Positions 1-11,800 of a stretch of 64,000 bases of DNA are shown piece by piece. How positions within the stretch are numbered: the stretch's first letter is position 1; each line of letters opens with the position of its first letter. The stretch comes from Flammeovirgaceae bacterium SG7u.111 (GTDB lineage Bacteria > Bacteroidota > Bacteroidia > Cytophagales > Flammeovirgaceae), in the NCBI GenBank assembly GCA_034044135.1, contig CP139021.1:2495635-2559634 (forward strand). Reading direction: 5' to 3'. A model generated the notes under the pieces. That model did not search any database and was not told the origin of the DNA. It worked only from the letters and a program-made list of their open reading frames with translations. Both the position numbers and the translations under genes were made by a program.

Positions 1-1144
1 CATCCAAGTCACACCTTAATTCGACATAAGCACCTTCGTTTCCTTGCACTGCTTGTGTTGCATTTTTCAATAGGTTAATAAGCACCATTTCAATGAGTTC
101 GGTATCCATAGTGATCTTCATTGAGTTGCTGACCAAATTGTACTTTAGCTCAACATCTTTGCTTTGAATGTCATTTTGTAGTAGTTGTACAATACTGTCT
201 AGCAGCTGTTTAACCGAGGCGTGTTTGAACTTGGGTTTGGGGATGTGGGTGAATTCTTTGTAGGCATTTACAAACCGGATGAGTGCATTGCTGCGTCGGC
301 CAATGGTGCTGAGTGCTTCTTCTACATCTTCAATCACTTCTGTACTTATATTGACTGATTCCATTTCTTCATAGTCTTCGGGGAGCTCGTCGTCGAATAT
401 TTCGTGCATGGTAGCAATCAATGAAGAGATAGGGGTGATCGAGTTCATTATTTCGTGCCTCAATACACTGGTAAGGTTTTGCCAAGCCTCTAGTTCTCGC
501 TGCTGAAGTTCTATTTGGATATTTTGTAAGGAAATTAGCTTAAATGTTTTTCCTTTTAACCTGACTTCGGTAGCGTTTATGGAAAGCTGCTGCTCAACAG
601 ATCGGTAAAGCGAGGTGTTTCCTGGCTTTAGTTGTCTGATCACCTCGGTAAGTTCTTCGTTTATATCTTCGAGGTCTTTGATATTTACGATGTTTGTGAT
701 ATGTAGCAAACGGCAGGCTGCCGAGTTGAGCAATTCGACGTGCCCTTCGGTATCGAAGGAGAGTAGCCCTATTCCAACATGTTGCACCACGGTATTGAGG
801 TATTGTAAGTGTTCTTCTTTCTCCGAACGGGCTTTCCTGAAAGCTTCCAATACTTCGTTGAAGGAATCATTTAGCTCTTTGAAGCTGTTCCCTAGCTTGT
901 TGTCAGCGCTGAATCCTGAGGCGAAATCGGAATACTTTATGTATTCTAAAAAGCGAGTAAGCTTTCTGTTTGTGTTTTCAACATAGTGGTAAATATTGCT
1001 TACCAAATAAATCGCTCCCACGCCTACAATGATGGCAGTGAGCTCATTTTCTTGAATAAACCATAGGTACATGGAGATGACTGCTGTAATAGCCAACAGC
1101 AACACTCTCAAGAAAATGCCTAGTCTGAAGTTTTTAAAGTTCAT
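1..1144 (-). CDS. Sensor histidine kinase, NtrY-like (C-terminus cut by window start)
   Basis: The minus strand encodes 381 codons and runs off the left edge. Two membrane segments lie near residues 10-25 and 33-50, followed by a coiled stretch, a PAS-like region (about 100-210) with the phrase VGIGLLSFDTEGHVELLN, and a HisKA phosphoacceptor motif LRHEIMNSITP with His near residue 230. The N-box (LINLLKNATQAV) is present near the left edge, but the ATP-binding G boxes lie outside the window. The architecture resembles NtrY-type kinases that control sigma-54 activators. Its ATG overlaps the last codons of the upstream response regulator by 11 bases, so the two are translationally coupled and almost certainly partners. 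The stimulus is unknown. Confidence 0.9.
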   Translation of the reverse strand, partial: MNFKNFRLGIFLRVLLLAITAVISMYLWFIQENELTAIIVGVGAIYLVSNIYHYVENTNRKLTRFLEYIKYSDFASGFSADNKLGNSFKELNDSFNEVLEAFRKARSEKEEHLQYLNTVVQHVGIGLLSFDTEGHVELLNSAACRLLHITNIVNIKDLEDINEELTEVIRQLKPGNTSLYRSVEQQLSINATEVRLKGKTFKLISLQNIQIELQQRELEAWQNLTSVLRHEIMNSITPISSLIATMHEIFDDELPEDYEEMESVNISTEVIEDVEEALSTIGRRSNALIRFVNAYKEFTHIPKPKFKHASVKQLLDSIVQLLQNDIQSKDVELKYNLVSNSMKITMDTELIEMVLINLLKNATQAVQGNEGAYVELRCDLD

Positions 1145-2537
1145 ATTTTTCCAACCTTCGGTACAGAGAAGATCGCGTTAGTCCTAGCTCGCTTGCTGCT
1201 TTGCTGATGTTCCCATTGTGTTTTTGTAATACTTTTCTGATCAATATCTTCTCGACTTTTTCCAAGTCGTAGTTTTCAAGTGAAAGCTCATCTGCTGATC
1301 CTGCTTGTGTTTTTTGAACATTTCCACCACTAAAGAAGAACTGTTCTGATTCTAATATCGCTCCTTGGCTCATGATCACCGCTCGCTCCATGGCATGTTG
1401 CAGCTCACGGATATTACCAGGCCAGTGGTACTTTTGCATGCGCTTTAGCAGTGCAGGACTGAGCGAACGAACAGGTTTATTGTATTTCTTTACGTAGTAC
1501 TTAAGAAAATGCTCAGCCAATAGTGGGACGTCCTCCGTTCTGTCTCTCAACGGTGGTAAATTTATTTCAATGGTATTGATTCTGTAAAGTAAATCTTGGC
1601 GGAATGTTTTGTCCTTTACCATATCATAAAGTGCCATGTTGGTGGCACAAATCAGACGGACATCGATGGGGCGAGGCTTGTTTGCCCCAACCCGAGTCAC
1701 GGTTCTGCTTTGCAGCACTGTCAACAGTTTTGCCTGGAGTGGGAGGGAGAGGTTACCGATTTCATCTAAGAATATGGTGCCTTTTGACGCTGTTTCAAAT
1801 CTACCTGGTCGGTCTTCCCTTGCATCGGTGAATGCACCCTTCATATGGCCAAAAAGCTCACTTTCAAACAACGTTTCGGTTACAGCTCCCAAATCAACGC
1901 TCATGAATGTTTCATTTGCCCGTTCAGATCTTCTGTGAATAGCTCTTGCTACTAATTCTTTTCCAGTTCCATTCTCACCTAAAATCAAGATGTTAGCATC
2001 TGTTTTGGCTACCATTTCAATAGTCTCAAACATTTTGAGCATGGCTGAGCTTTGCCCTATGATGTCCTCAAAACCATGATTAAGGTCAGCATTTAATTGC
2101 TTTTCACGCTGTTTTAAAGTATCTACTTCCATTCGGCTCTGCCTCAAACGGAGGGCAGCCATCATGGTTGCCAGTAACTTGTCGTTGTCCCAAGGCTTCA
2201 TCACGAAATCCGTGGCACCTTCTTTTATGGCTCTTACGGCCATTTCTACACCTCCATAGGCAGTGATCAGTACTATCACGGCTGATGGATCAATTTCTAA
2301 AATCTTGTCCATCCAGAAAAAGCCTTCGTGTCCACTTGCTACATCTTTGGTAAAGTTCATGTCCAGCAAGATCACATCATAGCTTTCGTTTTGAAGTAAG
2401 TCAGGAATGTTTTCAGGATTTTTTTCTACATCTACCTGTAATATATGTCTCTTCAAAAAAAGCTTTGCAGCTCTCAGGATATCTTCATTATCATCCACTA
2501 TCAGGATTTTTCCCGATTTATTTACTTTCTTTCCCAT
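1134..2537 (-). CDS. Sigma-54-dependent response regulator, NtrC family
   Basis: The 467-residue protein has the complete NtrC order. The receiver domain (about 10-125) has acidic residues VDDNED and the phospho-acceptor Asp59 in ILLDMNF. The AAA+ domain has Walker A GENGTGKE at 187-194, the sigma-54 contact loop GAFTDA at 234-239 and FLDEIGN as Walker B. A Fis-type helix-turn-helix occupies the last 30 residues (NISKAASELGLTRSSLYRR). It should activate RpoN-dependent promoters after phosphorylation by the kinase encoded immediately downstream, whose start it overlaps. Its target genes cannot be named from this window; no clear -24/-12 element was recognised nearby. Confidence 0.95.
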   Translation of the reverse strand: MGKKVNKSGKILIVDDNEDILRAAKLFLKRHILQVDVEKNPENIPDLLQNESYDVILLDMNFTKDVASGHEGFFWMDKILEIDPSAVIVLITAYGGVEMAVRAIKEGATDFVMKPWDNDKLLATMMAALRLRQSRMEVDTLKQREKQLNADLNHGFEDIIGQSSAMLKMFETIEMVAKTDANILILGENGTGKELVARAIHRRSERANETFMSVDLGAVTETLFESELFGHMKGAFTDAREDRPGRFETASKGTIFLDEIGNLSLPLQAKLLTVLQSRTVTRVGANKPRPIDVRLICATNMALYDMVKDKTFRQDLLYRINTIEINLPPLRDRTEDVPLLAEHFLKYYVKKYNKPVRSLSPALLKRMQKYHWPGNIRELQHAMERAVIMSQGAILESEQFFFSGGNVQKTQAGSADELSLENYDLEKVEKILIRKVLQKHNGNISKAASELGLTRSSLYRRLEKYEL

Positions 2538-2756
2538 GCATCACAAGTTTTGCGTTAGCGGCTACTGGTTAATTCAGGTTACTAGTTCTAGAGCTGTGAA
2601 TTTAATGATTAAAACTATTAGGAGGGTAGCTTTTTGTACGATAGGCTGATTTTTAGGATAAGTACGGCCAGAGTTGATGTGCTGCAGTGTGTTTGCGGTC
2701 AGAATAGTAATTGAAGGACAACTGTTATCTGTTGTTTTGATGGTAGGAGAAAGAAA

Positions 2757-2785
2757 AAAAGGGAGGCATAGAATGCCTCCCTTTT
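2757..2785 (-). terminator. Intrinsic terminator of the giant T9SS protein gene
   Basis: A perfect 8-bp stem GGGAGGCA/TGCCTCCC with a 5-nt loop is extended by four A-T pairs. It sits 37 bases beyond the stop of the 3047-residue gene. On the minus strand it ends in a run of seven T. The plus-strand side also carries four T, so it could work in both directions. Confidence 0.8.
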
Positions 2786-2821
2786 CCGATTAGGTTATAT
2801 ATTAGTTAAATAAAGGTTATG

Positions 2822-5800
2822 TTATTTAACTATGACTTTCTTGCTATATGTCTTTTTACCATCTCTAAGTACTATATTGTATAGTCCTGAAGGTAATGAA
2901 TATGGTAAATTCAGAGATTTCGATAGGTTTCCAGATTCTCCTAGACTTATAATTTCTTTAAAGTGACTTTTCCCCATCATGTCAACTACGGTCAGTAACA
3001 CTTTAGCATTTGGTGTAAAACCTGTTGCATACAAACTGACTTGATAGTTTGGAATCGGGTTAGGGTAAGCAATAAACTCAACACTCTCACCTAACGGGTT
3101 TTCAACGTTATCACCTTTTTCTTCTTCTATTTCGTATTCTAACGAAAGTACATTTGAATAATCAAATTTCCCATCATTGTCTACTTGTTTAAGTCTGAAA
3201 TAATTGGTGCCATTTACAGGGTTTTCCATGGTGAAGCGATACCTGTTGATTTCACTTATTCCTCCGAGAGCATCCACATCGCCTACTTCTGCAAATGACC
3301 TGCCGTCGGTTGAGTGTTCAATTACAAAATGGCTGTTATTAAACTCTTGTGTAGTTTCCCATTTGAGAAGAGCTGTTTTTCTATTTTTAACTGCTTCAAA
3401 GCTTAAGAATTCTACAGGTAAGATTACAAGGTCAGAAGCTCCTAAGGTGAAGTATTGGGTACTGAAACTTACCGCAGAATTTGATTTTATTGTTCCGCTT
3501 GAATTACTCCCAATAGGGCTTGTTCCTATTACATCCCAGTGTTTGTTGCTGGCATCTTCATCCCTATCCCATTGCATAAGTAAAAGCTTGTCATACTCAC
3601 TTACACCAGTATTAGTATTCCATCCTATTTCAACAGAAGTAGTACCAGTAGGGTTGATATCATGCTTGAGCTTCCAATATTCACCCTGACTAACTTCAAC
3701 AGCTACAGATCCAGGATCAGGATCGTTGTTCTCTATAGAAGCTTCTTCATCAGATGGGTTGATGTTAATATATTGAGCTACCCATTCGTCTGCTGTTGCC
3801 GAGTAAATACTCATTGGGTTGTAGTTGTTTGCATCACCTATAGGATATTCGAAATCTTGCCCATTAAAGACTTCCTTGGAAAATTGCCCATCGACAAAAG
3901 ATGAACTACTGCCTCCATTAGCAACTGAAGACCCATTTAAGAATACTCTAAATGTAGATGCCCTCACAATCCCGTTGGTCAAAGAAAGTGTCCCTAGATC
4001 GTTGATGTCAATATCAAAGCCTAAGTTTACATCTCCAGCTGCTTTATTGATTTCGAGATTTGCAAACGAGTTTGTTCCTGTAAATCCTGAGGTGGCGCCA
4101 GTAATACTTTGATCTGTGGTGCCATCTAGAACAAATGTTCCATCACCGCTATCAAGTGTACCAGCATTGTAGATAATATCACCTTTAACGGTAATTTTCT
4201 TGTCACTTAGATCCGTCAAGTCAGGACCATTAAGTGTTAGATCATTACATATTATAATATCTTGGCTAGGTAATGTTCTTTGACCACCTTCGGATAAAGT
4301 GAGGTTATAAAGAATTGGAATCCCACCTAGGATACTGTAATCACCCGTTCCCGCATATTCTAATGTGCTCTCATTATCACAGCTAAAGAAATCAGTGGTA
4401 TAAGCTGCTGGCATTACCACATTATTTGTATTGCTTTTAAGCCTTAGCGTACCATTTCCGGTTAGAATTCCCAACCTATGTCCTTGGGTTGCATCAATTT
4501 CGAGTACTGCACCAGCTTTAATTTCTGTTTTATAAAGCTTTACATCGTCAATGTCAAACGTAAGGGTATGCCCGCTTTCAACTACAAGTATAGCTCCTTG
4601 GGGCGCTCCACCACCAGGTACTGGGTTGTCATAAACATCGTCTTCAACGACACCGATTTTTGTGGTTGTATAAATAGTTACGGCATCAGGAATAGCATCA
4701 TCAATTCCTGCGAAATAATCTCCTGATATTCCAGCCTCTCCAATACTTGAAAACTCGAAAGTGATGACGTTATTCACTTCATCTATAGAAGCAGGGGCAA
4801 ACTTTTCGATAGAAGTATTTACATCTAATATTCTTGCGGCATAATAATCATCTTCATCGTAGCTAGGATCGTTAGTCAATACACTGGTTTGGTCATAGTA
4901 TAGTTCCATGTCCGCAGTAAAGCCAGTGAGGTTGTCTGCGCCAACCAGCCAGTGGTATTGCAATACATTTTCAATATCTTGAGGAGCAGTGTTGTCAACT
5001 CCGTCACTTATTATTACAGGATGATATTCGTTTGCAGGTCTAACTGTCAAGCTGCCGGCTGTACTTCCTGAAGAATTTCCCCCTACAGAGAAATTAAAAA
5101 GAGCGGGAGTGTATTTTTGTTCACCTACTGGGAATACAAAATCAGCCGCATTGTAATTAGCAGGGAAATTCTTTCTAACTCCGTTGTCGGTAAATGAACT
5201 ATTGGTCTGGATCATGCTATTTGAATTAAAAGCAGTGACGTCTGAGTTTCCAAGATCATTTTCTATAGCTGCACTTACTCCTATTTCTAATAGGTTTCCT
5301 CCAATATTTAGGATTCCGTCTTCAAGAACAAGCTTGTTATTTATCTGAAAAGTATATCCTGTTCCATCTGGAATTTCTACCCCATTTGTATTTGAAATAG
5401 TCAATACTCCAAATTGACTAGTACCATAGGCACTTCTAGAAAGGGTTTGTGTAAGTGTACCATTCATTACTATTCCTCTGCCTCCTGTACTAGTATGAAT
5501 AGCGTCGTTTATCACATCTCCTTTTGCAAAAACACTGTGACCCTGATCGTCAAAAGTTCCATCTGAAATGGTAAGTGTTTGGTTAACGGTAATGTCTTTG
5601 TTAGTTCTGAGTGTTCCAGTACCATTTTTAGTCAAATGGTAAAAATCAGCTGTTCCAGTTCCCGAATAATTTTGGATTGATTCGGTGTAGAAATAAGTAG
5701 TGTTGCTAGAACCTGTATACGTCCCGTTGTTAATAAAGTCAGCGTTTAGGGTTAAATCAAGTGAACTTGCCGTTAAAGAACCATTATTGAGCAACTCCCC

Positions 5801-8800
5801 ATTTATAGTTAATGGATTGGAGTAAAGACTTGCAGATAGGTTGGTGGCTGTATCAATTACTAAGTTAGCAAGAGGGATAGTTGAGTTAATACCAAAACTC
5901 TCGTTATCTGAGAGACTTCCATCACCTATAGTAATTGTAGAACCATCAAGGTTATATGTTTCAGGGTCAAGGAAAAGTGAGCCGACTGTTCCAGAACCAT
6001 TAGATTTTACCAATGCCAAGCTTCCTCCATTATGTTCAAAGCTACTGCCATAATTTAGTATCTCGAAGACTCCTCTTGTTGGTTCGGCGTCGCCATTGTT
6101 TTTTCCTACATAGACTGAGCCTCCTGTTTGTACATACTTTAATACACCGTTAGAGCTAGCTGTTCCTCTACGAACCTGACCACCTACAGTTAGTAGCCCA
6201 TCATAAATTTCAAGTTGGGCATTTTCAGAAACAGAATATTCTATATAGTTGTTTCCATTCTGGCCTAAGCCATTTCCAGGGTTAGTAGCATCGCTGATGT
6301 CCATGTTTAGCTCAGCATTTGCCCCATTAATTCGTAAAAGTCCATCTAAATAGATTCCAGAATCATCTCCGCTTACATATGCTTTCCCAGCTTGTATTTC
6401 TAAGCCTGCACCAGCTGGTATTTGGAATTCATCACCAGCAGTAGTAAGGTTTATTGCAATGTCTTCATGGTTCAGTATTAGCCTGCCACTTTGTAGCTCA
6501 AGTGCTTTGTATGCATCCTGATCAGTTTCACCATTCAATTCAAAGTCTGAATTGAATGTAGAAGTAACCGTAGAGTCAGTTTTGTTTACAATTAGTCGGT
6601 ACAGTTCTGGAGTAGTTCCAGAAGTAACATTAAAAGTCATTGACGAATCTCCCAAAAGAGATAGATTGATCACATCCTCATCTAAAGCAGTAAAGAGAGT
6701 CATTCCACCACCTGAGGTAGTGTTTTGCAGGTAGTCTCCATATAAGTTTATTTGATGAGATCTTACATCTGTATTGTTTGGACTATTTACTTGAATAATG
6801 GCACCATTATTTTCCATGATTATGTCGCCAAAAACAGTTACTGTTCTATCTGTTCCACTGTTATCAAAAAGCAGTTCACCACCACCACCGGAGGGAGATG
6901 ATTCAGCCCCATCAAACTCAGTGAACAAAAGGTCTTTTTTTACCGTAATATCTCCAGTTGCATCATTATCAAGTATTACGTTTATATCACCTAGAATTTC
7001 AAAATTCCCATTTGTAACAACATTTTTGTCAAAGATAATATCTTTGTCTTGCTGGCCCCATCCATTTGTCGCTACTATCAGGTTTGGATAAGCATCGGGG
7101 CTCAAGCTTATCGTTGCTGGGTCTGCCGTAGTCTCATATACTACATATGAAGAGTCTTCTTCTGCGAATTCGGCAAAGTCCATAGTAGTAAAGTCGGGGT
7201 CTGAATACCTGTTCCAAAACATGCCTTCACCTCTAACCAATCCCGTATTTAGTACTGCACTTCCTCCATTGATACAGAGCGTAGGTCTAAATTGGAAGTT
7301 AGATCGGTAGACCCTATCTGTTGGATTGCCAGAAGCATCGAGCATCTGGGTGAAGTTGACAATGGCACATTCTTGCGTGTCATTATCTACCCAAACTCCA
7401 TGAGGGCGACCTCTTAACGATGTTTTGTCATCATCCCAAGGAACCCAGCCTATATGAACTACATCGCCTGCTTTTGGATAATCGGCAGCGGCAGGCTGTC
7501 TACTGTCGTGCCAATCTTTTTCATCAATAACAAGATCACCATTTGCATCTATCAGAATATCACTGCTTGTCCATGTGTTTATATCATCCCACCTAGGTTC
7601 ACGAGCTGCAGTTCCTGTACTAGTACCATGGTCTCTAGTATAATATACTTTTACTGAACCTGTAAATCGTACTGGGTCACCAGCAGTATAATTTGCATTC
7701 TCCAAAGTAAAAGGTGTAGTACCCAAGCCTTCATCTCCATTGAAAGTGATTGTATAACCAGAAATATTTCCAGTCACTTCATTTGTTCTGGTATAAGGTT
7801 GCTCATCAAGTACCTTACCTGGACCAAACGTTGCGGGTAGTCCAGATGGAGTTGCGCCGCCGTCTGGGTCATCTGCTTCTTTACTGGTAAACACTATACT
7901 ATTTAAGGTTGGAAGAGTAGTAAAGTCACTATGCCTTACTCTCCAATAATATGTCAGAACATCGCTACTTGTGGGCTGAACCACAGTGGCAAGTTCTCCT
8001 TCAACTGGGTTTACTGTTACATACCCATCATCAGAAAGAGTGGTAGTGTCAATTGTAATTACAACAGGGGTGTATTTGCCGCTCACACCAATAGGGAAGT
8101 AGAGTTGATCTGGTTTATTATAAGAGTTTCTCGAAGTTTGATATTCAACGTATGACGGATATCCAGTTGGAACAGGATAACTAACTTTTAGAGATAGGCC
8201 ACCATCACTAGCTTTTCCAGCCGTATAGAACATATTGGTGGTAGAAGGATCTTGACTACTTATGTTATTTATGTCAAGAATATCAATCTTTAAGTTATTT
8301 GCACCTAAGTTTATTTTCCCATAACGATATTCAATACGCTTCATATGGACATCACTGGTAAAAGAAACAATGTTGTCTCCACTATGTAATCTGATATTGC
8401 CAAAAATTGCATCGGACTCAGTGGTTATTGTAAAGTCCCCAACACCATTGCTGTTTATTAGCTTAGTTAAAGATTCTTTTGGGGTAACTCCGTCTTCATA
8501 TGTGAAAACAGTTCCCTTATTAGTGATGTCGGCATTATAAAGTGTTAGACTATAACCAACACCCGTATAATTTGGGTCCATTTGGTCTAAGGTTCCATCT
8601 AGAAGTGAAAAGCTGTTTACTACTTTGATAAGATTAGTCGACCAAGAGTTAACATTTTTCCCTGAACCTGTTTTAAATGTTGATAGGTTTGAACCGCTAG
8701 GATTCACCCCTTTAGAAGGCTCTTTGGATGCCAAATAGAGTGTAGCCCCAGGCTTGTTGATAGTTAGGTTATGTAGTGGATATTCCCACTTTCCAAAACA

Positions 8801-11800
8801 ATCACTACTTACTGGATCCGTAAAGCCGAAATCTGCATCGTCGATTATAGCATTTATACCACCAGAATTATTTGCACCTCCTGCTTTGAATTCTGTAATA
8901 TCGCCAATGTAGAAAATACCGTCTTCAGTGCCATCAAATATGGTAGTAGCTTGGTCATCATCGTATAATGCGTCATCCTCTATTGTGAAATTTCTTCCAA
9001 TATATACATCAGCATTCATTGTTTTAAATCTTGCATTCGACTCAATAGTTAAATCATTTTTAACTACTAATGGCTGATTTGCTAATGTTTGTGGGCTAGA
9101 TGTACCATCGGCTGCGGTTCCACCATTTAGTTTGATCCATTTGGTATTACCTGCCGTATTTCTCATTTCAACATCCCAGAATGGAGCACGAGATGTAACA
9201 ATGAAATCATTTGAGTTGTCGATTTCCATTATTACTGTGCCTCCAGAAACATTGATATTGCCAGGGTCGCTATTTATAAATATACCGCCTCGACTATTTG
9301 GTGATACTACATGTAGTATTCCTCCAGTCATTGAGAATACGTTACCCGGGAAAGTAAGATTGAAGTTGTAATAACCAGTTGCAGTAGACCCACCTAATAC
9401 ATTGGTAGTGCCTCCTGTTTGGGTGTACCCGCCAATATGCTGAGCACCTAATACAGAAGTTCTGATTTGGTTTGTATTTAAGATTCCTCCTTCAACAATT
9501 AAGCTACCGTTTTCTCTTAATGTAAATCCGCTATTAACTAGAGCTTCAAAAATTCCACTGGTTATTTTTGCTGTACCATAAGGTACAATAGCAGTTCCCT
9601 CATCTTTAGTAACTGATCCACCATCAACCCAAATGGCGGCAGCGGCTGAAATATTGTAATTACTTGCTCTACTTAATTTTGGGATAACTACGTTAGGACC
9701 AATTTTCAAAGTACCCCTAAGAAGGCCAATCGCATTGTCGTTGGAAGTAAGTTGAGAATTATCTGAGTGATTATGACTGGCATAGCCATACAGTTTGAAA
9801 TAGCTTTCTTGGCTTGCGTCTATTTGCAATGTATAAGTAGCATCAGTTCCTTTGTCAATCTCAATCCTATAAAATACTGTTTCTCCATAGCATTGAAGTA
9901 TTTGGTCTCTTGTATCATGCAGGAAATTTACATCTACTATTCCGTTCGTGGCTTCTGTAGAATAATTTGCAGCACCACGGTTTGTGAATTTTACAACTCC
10001 TTTGTTATTAGTGAAATTGCTGAATAAGTTTAATTGGTGTCGGGCATTCCCCTCACCCGTTAAAAGAGAGCCTTCATTAAGGTTGTCACCTCTAACGGTA
10101 AAGTTGCCAAATACATCTATTGTTAAGTCCGTAGTAGAAGTATTGTCATTGATCATTAAAGTCCCTTTGTCCACGGATACATAACCATTTATTTGATAGT
10201 CTGACAATAAAACAGCCTCGTCAGCACCATTATCAAGTTTAAATTCAAGGTTGTTAAAAACCCTTTCTTGGTTAAGTAGTATTCCTGAGCCATGTACCTC
10301 TACTGTGCCTCCTACTAGGCTATCGGCAAATAAGGTTGTTTCACCGTCAGGGAAGTTATCTTCAGTACCACTTCCGGGGTTATATCCTGACATTTTGATA
10401 GTTCCGTCTCCTTCTATAGCAGTAAAGTCATGACCGTAAGAAGTTGTTAAATCTAAAATACCTTCTACTCTTACATTTGATACAGTAATGTTGTTGTTCG
10501 TGCTTTGGATTGTTACATTTCGAGAGATATTGATAACTACATTGTCTGTGGCACTAGGGATTTCACTAGATGGATTCAAATAGCTAGGGTTAGCAGCGCC
10601 ATCTGCAGTCCATGTAGCAGGATCATTCCAGTTTCCTGTTTGGTAAGAATACCAAGTTCTATTATCTCCACCTTCAATAGGGCTGTTTGTTTCATCTTTT
10701 GTACCAACAGTATAAATACCCGTTAGCGAGAGGTTCGCATCGCTTACTTCAAAATTCAACTTATCTCCATTTACGGTTATGTTGTCAACTGTCACTTCTG
10801 CATACTCAGCACCATCCCATTTCAAAAGGGCATAGTTAGTGATGTTTTGAGGGTATTTTCCATCAATCCCATCACCAAAATCGAAAGTGATCGTAGCTCC
10901 TAAGCTACCTGTCTTTTCAATGTACCAAGTTCTAGCCCACCTTTGTTCTATTCCAGCGGCAAGGCTATCTGCGGTAACCAAGTTTGTTGTGTTATTATGA
11001 CCAGCAATGATATATTCATCATCATCTAAAGAACTATTATATGGACTTAAGATAAGGCCAGTTGAATTTGCAAGCTCGTGTGAACCATCAGCGGTTTTTC
11101 CAATACCAATTACATCAAAGTCATATCCATTATCGTCTCCACTATATAGTTCGTTTGCTCCAAGTGTGATGCCATATTTAGCTGAAAGATAATTGTTTAA
11201 GATGTTTTTTTGAGCATTGTTTAGCTCAGAATTGAAGATGATTATTTCCGCAATTTGTCCCTCGTAATTTTGATTGGCATCATATCCTCCATCTAAATCA
11301 TCCTGTTCAGCTCCAATAACAAGTGAGCCTCCATTTGAGATAGATGCTCCTGTTTTAAGTGAAGAGGTACTTACGGTATCTCCGTCTTGTAGCACAACGA
11401 GGTCTCCATCAGAACTTTTCCATGTAGTTCCGAGTATACCCCAAGACCCATTACTAAAATCGGCTCCACTACTAATATTTGATCCATCAATATATACCCT
11501 TACATTTTTAGGATAAAACATTATAAACTCATTATCTTCTGAGCTTGTATTATAGGATACCAATGCTTCTTGCCCATTACTATTGGTATTTAGAACTATA
11601 AAAGCACTTATAGCCGCAGTTGGCATGGAAGAAAATGGATTCAATACGAGTCTATTATTAGTCGAATTGAATTCAGCTGCGGGAAGACCATTTACTTGGT
11701 TTGCATTGAAAATTGGTTCTAAACCAGCTTCTGTTAAGAAAGTGAAGTTATTACCAGAATTTTCTGACCATGAAGAAATACCATCCCCATCAGAAAGACT

